Counted from the first letter of the stretch, positions 25,363 to 34,410 are shown. The stretch is DNA of 54,706 nt from Bacteroidota bacterium (GCA_013289165.1 JABDAL010000008.1:1-54706); one strand, 5' to 3'. Notes: generated from the sequence alone by a model not told the origin. Numbers and translations are program-made.

Positions 25363-25530
25363 CTAAATAGTCGGTGATGCTTTTCCAGGAGAAGCAAATA
25401 CTGCAAATGGATTAAATACCCATACTTCTGTATTGTATCTGGTGGAATATTTCTTTTTAAAGAAAAGCGAAAGAAAACTTGCACTTTTTTTGCCTTGATT
25501 TTTAGAGAAACTTACTACTGTGTTCTTCAT
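25363..25530 (-). CDS. Possible small protein (55 residues) behind the oxoamine synthase fusion
   Basis: An ATG-initiated 55-codon frame starts 32 bases after the stop codon of the large synthase gene, on the same strand. The product is basic in its first half (KNQGKKSA, FFKKKYSTRYN) and aromatic/hydrophobic in the second (EVWVFNPFAVFASPGK), without a signal peptide. Codon use looks like the neighbours. It has no recognisable domain. Alternatives: chance frame, or a peptide whose product is modified or used by the neighbouring enzyme (inference). Confidence 0.45.
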   Translation of the reverse strand: MKNTVVSFSKNQGKKSASFLSLFFKKKYSTRYNTEVWVFNPFAVFASPGKASPTI

Positions 25531-25562
25531 AATGTATTAATTGTTAATATTTTAGTGAATTA

Positions 25563-28025
25563 TCATCGATTGATTTCTTGCATTTGCATAGCGCTCATAG
25601 ACTCAATCACTTCTAAGGAATAATTATCCTTGGCTTGCATATAGCCTACAGATTCAATTAAAGTGGCTCCTACTTTCCTCTTTTCGAAGGAAGCAGAATA
25701 CCCTAAGTGAACAAGTTCTTTATCTAATTCCTTTGCACGCATTAACGCTTGAAACATAGCTTGCCTATATGGTTTATATTCTTCCTGGAAAGTATACTCT
25801 ATACCAACCATCATATAGTTGTATACCTTTTCTGTAAGAAAACTGAACATGGCGGCAATAGGCTTTCTTTCAGAGCGGCTATCGAACTCAGGTTTTAAGG
25901 TAAGGGTCAGTATTTCCCAGTTTTGATTTTGAACCATATTCTCAAACATGTTATATGGGAGTGTAAAAGTGTTTAGCTCAAGGCTTTTATTTTTTACATT
26001 CATATATAATTGATAGAGGTGTTGGGTCTCTTCCGGAGTTGGGTTTTTACAAATACTTAACTCAAATTTATCTTCATGGTGCAAAACATCTTGTCTTATA
26101 TGTTTCTGCATCCTTTTTGATAAAGTTGACATAAATTCTGCTCGATTGCCCCATTTAGATATTTCTACAGTATGGTTCTTAGGCATATTAATTTTAAAAT
26201 ACCCATTTTCCATCATAAAGCCATCCACATCCTCATCGCCTTGCGGAAGATCTCTCAGCATAGTCGAACTAGTATGGTATTCCTCCTGAAGGGCAGTGAT
26301 TTTCTTTAATAAGATATCCAGTGCATCCCTCCACAAAGCGGAAGAACGGTCAAGATAAAGATGGTTACCTCCTGTTACCGTAGAGCCGGTAGTTAGGACC
26401 TTTGAAACTAAATAATATGGGTCGCCCGCTTTACGTTTCAACTCAATTTGGGAGGAAATGCTTTCCGGTGCAAGCATATCATCTTTCCACATAGAAGTGG
26501 TTAAAAATGTTGCTAAAACAGGATTTTGGAGAGCATCTTTAATTATGATATAATCAAAATTCCAGTTGTCCTCCTCCTTTTCGTTCGCTGTGAATGATTT
26601 CTCAAGAAATTTCATTCCTTCCCAATTGTAAGAGCCTCTTTGTCCTAAAAGCTGATCCCACAATTGCTTATCAACTTGCGCAATAGATTTACAATGAATA
26701 ACTTCAAAATTTGTCTCTGTTATTTCAGCCGGGGCTAATTCTGCAGGCTTTTCTACTTTGGCAGGATTCATTTTGAATGCCTTATAGATTTGCTCAATAG
26801 TGAAATCTTCTTCTATCAGCACTTCCTTCAGGTTCTTAGAAAGGGCTTGAATCATCCTTTCAATCTCTTTGAAACTTTGATTCCTGGTAATAGTAAACCT
26901 TACCCCGGTATTTTTCATGGGAACTGCCGAGAAAATACCAAGATTAAGGAAGAACCCATCATTAATCATCCTGCTTATCATTTTGTACCCAATCTTAGGT
27001 AAGCTGACACCGATGAAGAATACAGGAGAATCAGATTCAGATATTAGGGGCAATTCGTATTTTTTTATCAACGAGTTAGCATGTTTTATGCTTGCATGCA
27101 GCTGCTCCTGAAAAAGATTAATTTCCTCAGAAAGGTGAATTTTAGCACATGCAATAGCAGCACCTAATTGCGAAGGCTGCATAGGCCCGGAGAAAATCAT
27201 TGGACCTCCGCATGTTCTGAACCTTCTTGCCATTTCCTCGTTTGGGAATATAAGAGCACCCCCGCCAGTAGCAAAGGCTTTGGCAAATGAGGTGGCAACT
27301 ATCATTCTTTCATGTATGGCTTTTTTGCCTAATACATATCCTCTTCCATTTTTACCAAAAGAGCTCATGCCATGGGCATCATCTACATAAAAATGGAACT
27401 CAGGATATTTCTCCAGTAATTCATAAATTTTTTCTACTGGGGTGGCATCTCCAAACATGGAATAAATGCCATCTGCCATATACCATACTTTCTTATAGGT
27501 TTGGCGCAACAGTTTTATTCGTTCTTCGAGCAAATCCATACGGTTATGGCGAACCAGTTCTGTATGAATCCCTTTCGATTTAATAAGGTTTACTGCAGTT
27601 TGCACTGAGTGATGTACCTGGTGATCAAGGATAACAGCGTCATTACTACCAACAAATAAAGGTATGGCTCCTATATGGCCTAAGGTAGTGGTTGGTGTAA
27701 CTACTGCATGGGCCTCAAATATCCTGGAAAGCAGAGCCTCAAGCTCTTTATAATACTTTGCCGATATATAGGTTCTGGAGCAGGAAAATTGGGTTCCATA
27801 ACAGTCAATGGCATCTTTTGCGGCTTGTTTCAGCCTGTTATCAAACTCCAGTCCTAGATAACTACAGGAACCGAAATTAATAACTTCCTTATTTATTTCC
27901 CCGTTCAGGAAAATTTTGCTTCCATTGAGTTTGAAATTGCCTGTGTTTAAGTGGAATACACCCTTTTTTGCTCCATAAGTAGCAATTTCGTCAATGGTCT
28001 CAATCATAGAAATAGTTTCTTTCAT
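25563..28025 (-). CDS. Alpha-oxoamine synthase fused to a GNAT/FemAB-like acyltransferase domain
   Basis: 820 residues in two parts. Residues about 35-410 form a PLP-dependent alpha-oxoamine synthase (relatives: serine palmitoyltransferase, KBL, BioF, CqsA): NFGSCSYLGLE, the DDAHG motif near 215-220, and SFAKAF with the PLP-binding Lys249. These enzymes condense an acyl thioester with an amino acid and release CO2. Residues about 430-820 look like a GNAT or FemAB-type N-acyltransferase (KRMQKHIRQDV, PIAAMFSFL, GVEYTF-like core and HLGYSASFEKRKVGATL). A fused acyltransferase could N-acylate the amine made by the first domain, as in ceramide-like or sulfonolipid formation (inference). Fusions of this size occur in Bacteroidota, but substrates are not known to me. 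Divergent from a two-component system; promoter box at 28078-28085. Confidence 0.85.
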   Translation of the reverse strand: MKETISMIETIDEIATYGAKKGVFHLNTGNFKLNGSKIFLNGEINKEVINFGSCSYLGLEFDNRLKQAAKDAIDCYGTQFSCSRTYISAKYYKELEALLSRIFEAHAVVTPTTTLGHIGAIPLFVGSNDAVILDHQVHHSVQTAVNLIKSKGIHTELVRHNRMDLLEERIKLLRQTYKKVWYMADGIYSMFGDATPVEKIYELLEKYPEFHFYVDDAHGMSSFGKNGRGYVLGKKAIHERMIVATSFAKAFATGGGALIFPNEEMARRFRTCGGPMIFSGPMQPSQLGAAIACAKIHLSEEINLFQEQLHASIKHANSLIKKYELPLISESDSPVFFIGVSLPKIGYKMISRMINDGFFLNLGIFSAVPMKNTGVRFTITRNQSFKEIERMIQALSKNLKEVLIEEDFTIEQIYKAFKMNPAKVEKPAELAPAEITETNFEVIHCKSIAQVDKQLWDQLLGQRGSYNWEGMKFLEKSFTANEKEEDNWNFDYIIIKDALQNPVLATFLTTSMWKDDMLAPESISSQIELKRKAGDPYYLVSKVLTTGSTVTGGNHLYLDRSSALWRDALDILLKKITALQEEYHTSSTMLRDLPQGDEDVDGFMMENGYFKINMPKNHTVEISKWGNRAEFMSTLSKRMQKHIRQDVLHHEDKFELSICKNPTPEETQHLYQLYMNVKNKSLELNTFTLPYNMFENMVQNQNWEILTLTLKPEFDSRSERKPIAAMFSFLTEKVYNYMMVGIEYTFQEEYKPYRQAMFQALMRAKELDKELVHLGYSASFEKRKVGATLIESVGYMQAKDNYSLEVIESMSAMQMQEINR

Positions 28026-28077
28026 AACAGTTTTTGTGGTTTTAGTTTAACAGGCAATATAGATAAATTCCACAACG

Positions 28078-28085
28078 CAAAACTA
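28078..28085 (-). promoter_or_regulatory. -7 promoter box (TAGTTTTG) for the oxoamine synthase fusion
   Basis: Exact TAnnTTTG match 52 bases upstream of the ATG at 28025. The region just upstream carries the repeated TACGT motifs. Confidence 0.5.
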
Positions 28086-28108
28086 TATTGGCTATAGAAA
28101 TTGTACAT

Positions 28109-28197
28109 CAGTACGTTTACTGAATTTTGAAAATATATCTGCGTGATTTACGTACGTGTTTTACGTATTCGTGTAACCTTTCCCAAATTCTTACGTA
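28109..28197. promoter_or_regulatory. Cluster of TTACGTA motifs and an inverted repeat in the divergent intergenic region
   Basis: Three copies of the heptamer TTACGTA (containing the palindrome TACGTA) lie at 28148-28154, 28161-28167 and 28191-28197. An inverted repeat CAGTA-CGTT-TACTG, also containing TACG, lies at 28109-28122. They sit between the divergent synthase and STAS/kinase/regulator genes, a natural place for binding sites of a regulator such as the adjacent NarL-type protein. Function is inferred from position and repetition only. Confidence 0.5.
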
Positions 28198-28261
28198 TAC
28201 AGTGTTTCATGTTTAATAATTAAAAACAGCAATATAATACCTATAACACATTAATAATTAA

Positions 28262-28663
28262 GTGAATAAAGCTCCCCTTATCACCCCTTACATACGCGCC
28301 GAGATAAAGGATGATATTTTATATTTCACCTATCTTCCCGGGGTAGTTATAACATCAGATATTGCTAAAGAAATCGTTAAAGAACGACTCGAATACGTGG
28401 AAGGAATAAAATACCCCGTACTAGTTATGGGTGAAGGTTTACGGTCGATGGATAAGCAGGCTAGGGATTACTTTTCAAATGAAGGAATTAGGGATATCCT
28501 TGCAGGGGCATTGCTCGTAAACTCCGTATATACTGAATTTTTCGGCAACTTTTTTCTACGGATAACCAAACCTGCTATTCCTGCAAAGATATTTACCGAT
28601 GAAAAAAAGGCGCTCGAGTGGCTACAGCAATTCAAGCCCCAAGCTGTGGCGGCTGTTTCGTAA
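28262..28663 (+). CDS. STAS/SEC14-like (DUF7793-type) small protein
   Basis: 133 residues, soluble. The pattern IRAEIKDDILYFTYLPGVVITSDIA, then YPVLVMGEGLRSMDKQARDYF, followed by FTDEKKALEWLQQF at the end, matches the SpoIIAA/STAS-like fold seen in small Bacteroidota proteins. It starts with GTG at 28262; no ATG fits. STAS proteins often work in partner-switching or as scaffolds. It lies 39 bases before the histidine kinase gene on the same strand, although a promoter box sits between them, so a link with the two-component system is likely but untested. Confidence 0.68.
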   Translation: MNKAPLITPYIRAEIKDDILYFTYLPGVVITSDIAKEIVKERLEYVEGIKYPVLVMGEGLRSMDKQARDYFSNEGIRDILAGALLVNSVYTEFFGNFFLRITKPAIPAKIFTDEKKALEWLQQFKPQAVAAVS

Positions 28664-28671
28664 TTATAAAC

Positions 28672-28679
28672 TATATTTG
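28672..28679 (+). promoter_or_regulatory. -7 promoter box (TATATTTG) before the histidine kinase gene
   Basis: Exact TAnnTTTG match followed by C, 23 bases before the kinase ATG at 28703, so kinase and regulator can be transcribed separately from the STAS gene. Confidence 0.55.
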
Positions 28680-28702
28680 CAAAATTAGAAAGGAATAAAA
28701 CG

Positions 28703-30253
28703 ATGGATTCCCGGCTTGAGGATATAAATAATTTATTGATTCGGTATTCCTTAGGAGATTTTGATTATAGTATCCAGCCCTCCGAGAAGTATGATGAAAT
28801 TGATGCCTTCATCACCAACATCAATATGCTTGGTGAAGAGCTCAAGACTTCGGTAATTTCCCGTGATTATTTTAATAACATATTTCACTCTGTTTCCGAT
28901 ATGCTATTGGTGTTGGATAATAGGGGGGAGATTACTAGCGTAAATAAGGCTGTTGCAGAGAAGCTTCGGTTTTCTGAAAATCAGTTAAGGGAAACTTCCA
29001 TCAATTTCATTGCCGGTGAAGACAGCAAGCTTTTTGAATATATAAGAAGCATGCTCAGTAAAAACAGCTTCCTGAATAATTTAGAAGTCGTTTTTCATTC
29101 TCTTGATTTTAAGCCTGTTCCCGTAAGCCTGTCATGCAGCTACTTATATAACCAAAACCAGGTTCGAATAGGATATTTGATTATTGCCAGGGACCTTTCA
29201 AAAATAAAACAGTTTGAAAATTCCTCCCGCGAAAATGAAAAGAAATTCCGGAAGGTATTTGAAGACTCCTCCGATTGTTTTTTCATTGTAGATACTGCCG
29301 GGAAATTTATGGAGTTAAACCGTGCCGGCTTTGAGCTCCTTAAATGTGCAGATACAGCACTTAATACAGAATCGTTTTTCGATTATATATATGACGGTGC
29401 TGAAAGGGAATCCTTTATTCAGCAGATAAATACCAAAGCAGTAGTACCCGATTTTAAATTAAAAATCAGGGATAAGGAAAACACTATTGTTGATTGTCTT
29501 GTTTCAGCCAATAAAATAGTGGATGAAAATGGGCAAATAAAGGGTTTCCAGGGAAGTGTAAAGAACATGACCAAACAAAAGGAAATTGAAAACCTTTTTG
29601 TAAGAACTATTGTAGATACGCAGGAAAAAGAGCGGAAGAGAATTGTAAAAGATTTGCACGATAGCTTAGGCCAACAGCTTTCCGCAATTAAGTTTTTCCT
29701 GAGCGCATTAAGAAGCGCCAAAGGAAAAGTTTCTGCAGAAAAATTTGATGAATTGCTTTCAAAATCAGATAATTCATTGAATGAAGTGATAGCTGAATTG
29801 TCCAATATTTGTTTCAACATTATGCCGGGTACCCTTCAAAAATTCGGGCTTAGCTATGCCATCCATGAACTATGCAATAAGATTAAGCTAAGCAACACTA
29901 TTGATTTTAGGACAGATATAGCCACCGATTTTCCTGTGCTTGATAAAAATTTGGAGGTTACATTGTTTCGTATAGTGCAGGAGTTCATTAACAACTCTAT
30001 TAAACACGGAGGAGCTAAGAAAATCAGCATTAAAATGATTTCTGACCCCGAGGAGGGTAAATTATTTATAGTATTAAAGGACACCGGGAAAGGTTTTGAT
30101 GTAAAAAGAGCCGAAATTCATGGAGGAATGGGCTTGCGAAATGTAAAATCACGAATTGAATCGTATGCCGGTATTGTGAAAATCACCAGTACAGAGTGGA
30201 TGGGAACCATGTACGAAATAATGGTTCCGTACAAAGATTATTTACCGAAATGA
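28703..30253 (+). CDS. Soluble PAS-domain sensor histidine kinase (HisKA_3 / NarX type)
   Basis: 516 residues without transmembrane segments or signal peptide, so probably cytosolic. Order: a HAMP-like helical lead (about 1-55, DEIDAFITNINMLGEELKTS), two PAS domains (about 60-175 and 180-295), a HisKA_3 dimerisation domain with the phospho-acceptor His319 in KDLHDSLGQQL, and an HATPase_c domain with N-box ITLFRIVQEFINNSIKHGG-like sequence and the G-boxes DTGKGFD and GGMGLRNVKSRI. It phosphorylates a NarL/FixJ-type regulator, almost certainly the next gene, which overlaps it by ATGA. The signal is unknown. Confidence 0.93.
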   Translation: MDSRLEDINNLLIRYSLGDFDYSIQPSEKYDEIDAFITNINMLGEELKTSVISRDYFNNIFHSVSDMLLVLDNRGEITSVNKAVAEKLRFSENQLRETSINFIAGEDSKLFEYIRSMLSKNSFLNNLEVVFHSLDFKPVPVSLSCSYLYNQNQVRIGYLIIARDLSKIKQFENSSRENEKKFRKVFEDSSDCFFIVDTAGKFMELNRAGFELLKCADTALNTESFFDYIYDGAERESFIQQINTKAVVPDFKLKIRDKENTIVDCLVSANKIVDENGQIKGFQGSVKNMTKQKEIENLFVRTIVDTQEKERKRIVKDLHDSLGQQLSAIKFFLSALRSAKGKVSAEKFDELLSKSDNSLNEVIAELSNICFNIMPGTLQKFGLSYAIHELCNKIKLSNTIDFRTDIATDFPVLDKNLEVTLFRIVQEFINNSIKHGGAKKISIKMISDPEEGKLFIVLKDTGKGFDVKRAEIHGGMGLRNVKSRIESYAGIVKITSTEWMGTMYEIMVPYKDYLPK

Positions 30254-30924
30254 AAAGGGATGTAAGGATACTTATTGTAGATGACCATAAAATGGTGCGC
30301 GATGGTATCCGTTCCATGATTGAGTTCCAGGATAGTAAGTTTAAGTTCTTTATTAATGAAGCTTCCGATGGGGAAGAAGGTGTAGAAACAGCAAAGAATA
30401 ATCCATACGATATTATCATCATGGATTATCAATTGCCCGGAATTGATGGGGCAGAGTCTGCACGCTTAATTTTAGAAAAGAACCCCGATGCAAAAATTCT
30501 GGCTCTTTCCAATTATAACGAGTACATGTACATTGACCGGATGATAAAGGTCGGTGTCAAAGGATTTGTATTGAAAAATGTTACTCCAGAAGAACTTATT
30601 AAGGCAATTGAAACCATACTGAATGGCAGCAATTATTTTTCGAATGATGTGGCAATTAAATTGCTGAACTTCGGAAATACAAATAATGATTCTTTTCGTA
30701 GCCGCCTGCGCAGTTCTAAGACTAAAATATACAGTGACCTATCCAATCGTGAAACGGAGGTGTTAAAGCTCGTAGGCGAAGCCAAATCAAACGATGAAAT
30801 TGCAGAGCAACTGAGTATAAGCAAACGAACGGTGGAATCTCACAAGCAGAACTTGCTCCGGAAAATTGGAGTGAAAAACACCACCGAATTGATAAAGTTT
30901 GCGGTGGAAATGTTCCAGGACTGA
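30250..30924 (+). CDS. NarL/FixJ-type response regulator
   Basis: 224 residues from the ATG at 30250, whose ATGA overlaps the kinase stop codon (translational coupling). Receiver domain 1-125 with the acidic pair Asp11/Asp12 (VDDHKM) and phospho-acceptor Asp59 (IIMDYQLPG); LuxR-type helix-turn-helix about 158-222 (LSNRETEVLKLVGE ... SKRTVESHKQNLLRKIG). A DNA-binding transcription regulator controlled by the preceding kinase. A longer frame starting at 30196 lies wholly inside the kinase gene and is rejected. Possible targets are the TTACGTA motifs upstream (inference). Confidence 0.94.
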   Translation: MKRDVRILIVDDHKMVRDGIRSMIEFQDSKFKFFINEASDGEEGVETAKNNPYDIIIMDYQLPGIDGAESARLILEKNPDAKILALSNYNEYMYIDRMIKVGVKGFVLKNVTPEELIKAIETILNGSNYFSNDVAIKLLNFGNTNNDSFRSRLRSSKTKIYSDLSNRETEVLKLVGEAKSNDEIAEQLSISKRTVESHKQNLLRKIGVKNTTELIKFAVEMFQD

Positions 30925-30925
30925 A

Positions 30926-31855
30926 TTACCAGCTTTTATTCTCTAACAAATGTCTTGCTATCCCTTCCTTCATAGCATAGCGCGATAATTTCATTTTTTT
31001 TATGGAAAGTGTTTTAAGTACTATATCTGTCAGCACTACAGAATAAGGGAACATGGGAGCCCGCATGGTGATAAGCCCCGGCATTTGCAGGCGTTGCTCC
31101 ACGGTGGAAACTAGTACATCATTATAGAGCTTTTGAAATTCATCCAAAGGATATTCGTAGCCATTTACAGCTTTCTTTCCGGAGGATGTACGTTGAATAA
31201 TCATCTCGGCAAAGCTATCAAATGAGCCTGAGGAGCCTATCAATTCAGCAGGTTTAAAGGTTTCCCCGGCTCTGAACAGGTCCCTGAGCATAGTTGAAAT
31301 ATGATGTTCCACTTCTGCCTTTTTATTAATCAAAGGGTCCGCAGGATTAAAGATTTCAAATAGCCTGGATACACCGAGAGGATAGCTCTTTTTCCAAAAT
31401 AATTCCTTCTCATTGGCAAGTATAAATTCAGTGCTGCCCCCCCCAATGTCCATAATTAAAGAAGTCTCATTGCCCAGAACGGATGCATGTTTCACTCCTT
31501 CATAAATCCATTCTGCTTCTTCATCACCTGACAGAACTTTTATTTCTATCCCAGTTTCAATTCGCATTTTGCGGGTAAACTCTTTCCCGTTTTCTGCATC
31601 CCTCACTGCCGATGTAGCAAAGGCATAGTATTCATCAATGTCATATTCACCCATTTTTTGCCGGTGAGTGTGCAAGGCATGTATTGCCCTCTGTATAGCC
31701 TCTGCCGTAATCTCTCTCCGGTGTATGCCTCCTTTGCCAATTTCAACGGGCAACTCCTTCGAATAAATAAAAACGGGATTGCCATCCTTGTCTTTTTCGG
31801 CTATTAGTAGGTTAAATGTGTTAGTTCCTAAATCGAGAATGGCAATACGCGGCAT
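30926..31855 (-). CDS. Ppx/GppA family exopolyphosphatase
   Basis: 309 residues with the actin-like ATPase fold: phosphate-1 motif DLGTNTFNLLIAE at the start and DIGGGSTEF near 140. Hydrolyses polyphosphate or pppGpp, cytosolic. The length corresponds to the short Ppx2-like form lacking the C-terminal HD-like domain, so which of the two substrates it uses cannot be told. Convergent with the response regulator gene, one base apart. A -7 box lies at 31878-31885. Confidence 0.93.
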   Translation of the reverse strand: MPRIAILDLGTNTFNLLIAEKDKDGNPVFIYSKELPVEIGKGGIHRREITAEAIQRAIHALHTHRQKMGEYDIDEYYAFATSAVRDAENGKEFTRKMRIETGIEIKVLSGDEEAEWIYEGVKHASVLGNETSLIMDIGGGSTEFILANEKELFWKKSYPLGVSRLFEIFNPADPLINKKAEVEHHISTMLRDLFRAGETFKPAELIGSSGSFDSFAEMIIQRTSSGKKAVNGYEYPLDEFQKLYNDVLVSTVEQRLQMPGLITMRAPMFPYSVVLTDIVLKTLSIKKMKLSRYAMKEGIARHLLENKSW

Positions 31856-31877
31856 ACTACATAAAATTGGCTGCCGG

Positions 31878-31885
31878 CAAAATTA
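31878..31885 (-). promoter_or_regulatory. -7 promoter box (TAATTTTG) for the ppx/gppA-like gene
   Basis: Exact TAnnTTTG match 22 bases upstream of the ATG at 31855. Confidence 0.5.
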
Positions 31886-31924
31886 ATTATATTGGTACAA
31901 CACAGGTATAACTTAAGAATGGTT

Positions 31925-32428
31925 TTAGTCCATTTTCCACGGCGTAAGCCGTGGGAGCCATCTCCTCACATAACTGCAATAGGTTTTATACTCTTCTCCA
32001 AAACTTGCTTTAAGTGTGGGCTCTTCATAGAGTAATACAAACAAATGAAATAATAAGCACACAACGCATCCATATTCCAACACCCGTGGACTTCCGAAAA
32101 ACAAACCCTGCCCAAAAATAAGACTTGCCACCGCTACATACATAGGATTACGCACATAACGGTATAGCCCCGTAACAACTAAATGCTTAGTAGGTAATAC
32201 CGGGGAAGGAGTACCCAGGCCTTGTAATGGAAAACGGGCAAATGAATCTAGAAGCCCAATAGCCCCGGGTACAAATAATACTACTCCAACAATACGTACG
32301 AACGTAAAACCAAAAAATGGAGTCTTCATTTGCCACTGGCAGAGCCACCAGGGAATCAAGCCCGTCACAAACCCCGGCGCAATAACCAGGAAAACTAATG
32401 AACCTATAACTGCGACAGTTTTTTTCAT
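31925..32428 (-). CDS. Isoprenylcysteine carboxyl methyltransferase-like (ICMT/PEMT family) membrane protein
   Basis: 167 residues with four hydrophobic segments and the family signature GLYRYVRNPMYVAV followed by YEEPTLKASFGEEYKTYCSYVRRWLP. Members are membrane-bound S-adenosylmethionine-dependent methyltransferases acting on phospholipids, isoprenoid thiols or other small molecules. The substrate cannot be predicted here. It stands between ppx and dnaK on the minus strand; a dnaK terminator separates it from dnaK. Confidence 0.85.
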   Translation of the reverse strand: MKKTVAVIGSLVFLVIAPGFVTGLIPWWLCQWQMKTPFFGFTFVRIVGVVLFVPGAIGLLDSFARFPLQGLGTPSPVLPTKHLVVTGLYRYVRNPMYVAVASLIFGQGLFFGSPRVLEYGCVVCLLFHLFVLLYEEPTLKASFGEEYKTYCSYVRRWLPRLTPWKMD

Positions 32429-32450
32429 TTGTTAATTCATTTTTAAAATG

Positions 32451-32480
32451 AAAAAACCCCCACATTTCTGCGAGGGTTTT
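32451..32480 (-). terminator. Intrinsic terminator of dnaK
   Basis: Stem of nine pairs (with G-T wobbles) closed by a GAAA tetraloop on the minus strand, flanked by A and T runs, 17 bases after the dnaK stop codon. Confidence 0.82.
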
Positions 32481-32496
32481 CTTATTTGAGGTTTGT

Positions 32497-34410
32497 TTAC
32501 TTCTTATCGTCTTTCACTTCTTCAAAGTCCACATCGGTTACTTCACCTTCTTTCTTGTCTTGCGATGAACCGCTATCGGCATTGGGTTGTTGTTGCCCTG
32601 CACCTCGTTCCTGTGAAGCCTTGTGGAGTTCTTCTCCTGCAGCCTGCCATGCGGCATTAAGGGCAGCTACTGTGGTTTCCAGCTTAGCAAAATCCTTTTC
32701 CTTGTGGGCGTCTTTCACGTCGCTCATAGCCTTCAGTATGGCTTCCTTCTTTTCCTTTGGCAGTTTGTCGCCATAGTCTTTCATCTGTTTTTCCACCTGG
32801 AAGATAAGCCCGTCAGCAGCATTCAGCTTTTCTATTTCTTCTTTCGCTTTCTTGTCGCTTTCAGCGTTGGCAGCAGCTTCTTCCTTCATCCTCTTTATTT
32901 CGGTTTCGCTTAACCCGCTGCTTGCTTCAATGCGAATGTGCTGCGATTTGCCTGTTGCCTTGTCCTTTGCCGATACATTTAATATACCATTGGCATCAAT
33001 ATCGAAAGTTACTTCAATTTGAGGCGTACCACGCATAGCTGGTGGTATACCATCTAATATAAAGCGTCCGATAGTGCGGTTATCTTTTGCCATCGGGCGT
33101 TCGCCTTGTAATACGTGTATCTCAACCGATGGCTGATTATCAGCAGCGGTAGAAAATGTTTCCGATTTCTTGGAAGGTATGGTAGTGTTCGATTCTATCA
33201 GCTTGGTAAATACACCTCCTAAGGTTTCAATACCCAACGAAAGCGGAGTTACGTCAAGCAATAACACATCTTTTATTTCCCCGGTAAGTACTGCCCCTTG
33301 TATGGCTGCGCCTACGGCCACAGCTTCGTCAGGGTTTACCCCCTTGCTGGGCACTTTACCGAATAGTTTTTCTACTATGGCCTGTATGGCAGGTATACGT
33401 GTAGAACCACCTACTAATATTACTTCGTCAATCTGGGAGCTGTTCAGACCTGCATCGCTCAGTGCTTTAGTGCATGGCGGAATACAAGCTTGTATCAGGC
33501 TGTCGCACAGTTGTTCAAATTTAGCCCTGCTTAAGGTTTTTACCAGGTGCTTGGGTATGCCATCCACCGGCATAATATAAGGCAGGTTGATTTCAGTAGA
33601 GGTAGAGCTGGAAAGTTCAATCTTGGCTTTTTCAGCAGCTTCTTTCAGGCGTTGCAGAGCCATAGGGTCTTTGCGGAGATCCAAGCCTTCATCTTTCTTG
33701 AATTCATCTGCCAGCCAGTCTACAATCTTTTGGTCAAAATCGTCACCACCTAAGTGGGTGTTACCGTTGGTAGATTTTACTTCAAATACACCTTCTCCCA
33801 ATTCAAGGATAGATATATCGAATGTTCCTCCACCTAAGTCGAACACCGCAATTTTCATATTTTTATGTTTCTTGTCCAATCCGTATGCCAATGCAGCAGC
33901 CGTCGGCTCGTTAATGATACGGCGTACTTTCAGCCCGGCAATTTCACCGGCTTCCTTGGTAGCCTGGCGCTGTCCATCATTAAAGTATGCAGGTACGGTA
34001 ATAACTGCTTCTGTAACTTCATGCCCTAAGTAATCTTCGGCGGTCTTCTTCATCTTTTGAAGTATCATTGCCGATATCTCCTGGGGAGAGAATTTGCGGT
34101 CGTCAATTTGTACGCGTGGCGTATTGCCTTCCGCTACAACAGTATATGGAACCCTCTTAGCTTCTTCAGTTACTTCGTTAAAAGTATGCCCCATAAAGCG
34201 CTTAATAGAGTACACAGTCTTCCTGGCGTTGGTTATAGCCTGTCTTTTAGCAGGGTCGCCCACTTTTCTTTCGCCGTTTTCTACAAAGGCTACTATCGAA
34301 GGGGTGGTGCGTCTGCCCTCGCTGTTGGCAATTACAGTAGGCTCGCTTCCTTCCATCACTGCTACGCACGAGTTGGTCGTTCCTAAGTCTATTCCAATTA
34401 TCTTACTCAT
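32497..34410 (-). CDS. dnaK: Molecular chaperone DnaK (Hsp70)
   Basis: ATP-driven chaperone that folds and disaggregates proteins. 637 residues: nucleotide-binding domain starting [17 protein letters not shown] with [15 protein letters not shown] and [12 protein letters not shown], a linker ([15 protein letters not shown]), substrate-binding domain, helical lid, and the acidic C-terminal tail [12 protein letters not shown]. Full length. No grpE or dnaJ beside it, and no CIRCE or sigma-32-type element in the 187-base AT-rich gap to dnaA. Confidence 0.98.
   Translation of the reverse strand: MSKIIGIDLGTTNSCVAVMEGSEPTVIANSEGRRTTPSIVAFVENGERKVGDPAKRQAITNARKTVYSIKRFMGHTFNEVTEEAKRVPYTVVAEGNTPRVQIDDRKFSPQEISAMILQKMKKTAEDYLGHEVTEAVITVPAYFNDGQRQATKEAGEIAGLKVRRIINEPTAAALAYGLDKKHKNMKIAVFDLGGGTFDISILELGEGVFEVKSTNGNTHLGGDDFDQKIVDWLADEFKKDEGLDLRKDPMALQRLKEAAEKAKIELSSSTSTEINLPYIMPVDGIPKHLVKTLSRAKFEQLCDSLIQACIPPCTKALSDAGLNSSQIDEVILVGGSTRIPAIQAIVEKLFGKVPSKGVNPDEAVAVGAAIQGAVLTGEIKDVLLLDVTPLSLGIETLGGVFTKLIESNTTIPSKKSETFSTAADNQPSVEIHVLQGERPMAKDNRTIGRFILDGIPPAMRGTPQIEVTFDIDANGILNVSAKDKATGKSQHIRIEASSGLSETEIKRMKEEAAANAESDKKAKEEIEKLNAADGLIFQVEKQMKDYGDKLPKEKKEAILKAMSDVKDAHKEKDFAKLETTVAALNAAWQAAGEELHKASQERGAGQQQPNADSGSSQDKKEGEVTDVDFEEVKDDKK

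Noticed and set aside
28703-30253. Transmembrane sensor for the histidine kinase
   Set aside because: No hydrophobic stretch long enough for a membrane helix was found in the N-terminal part; the protein appears soluble.
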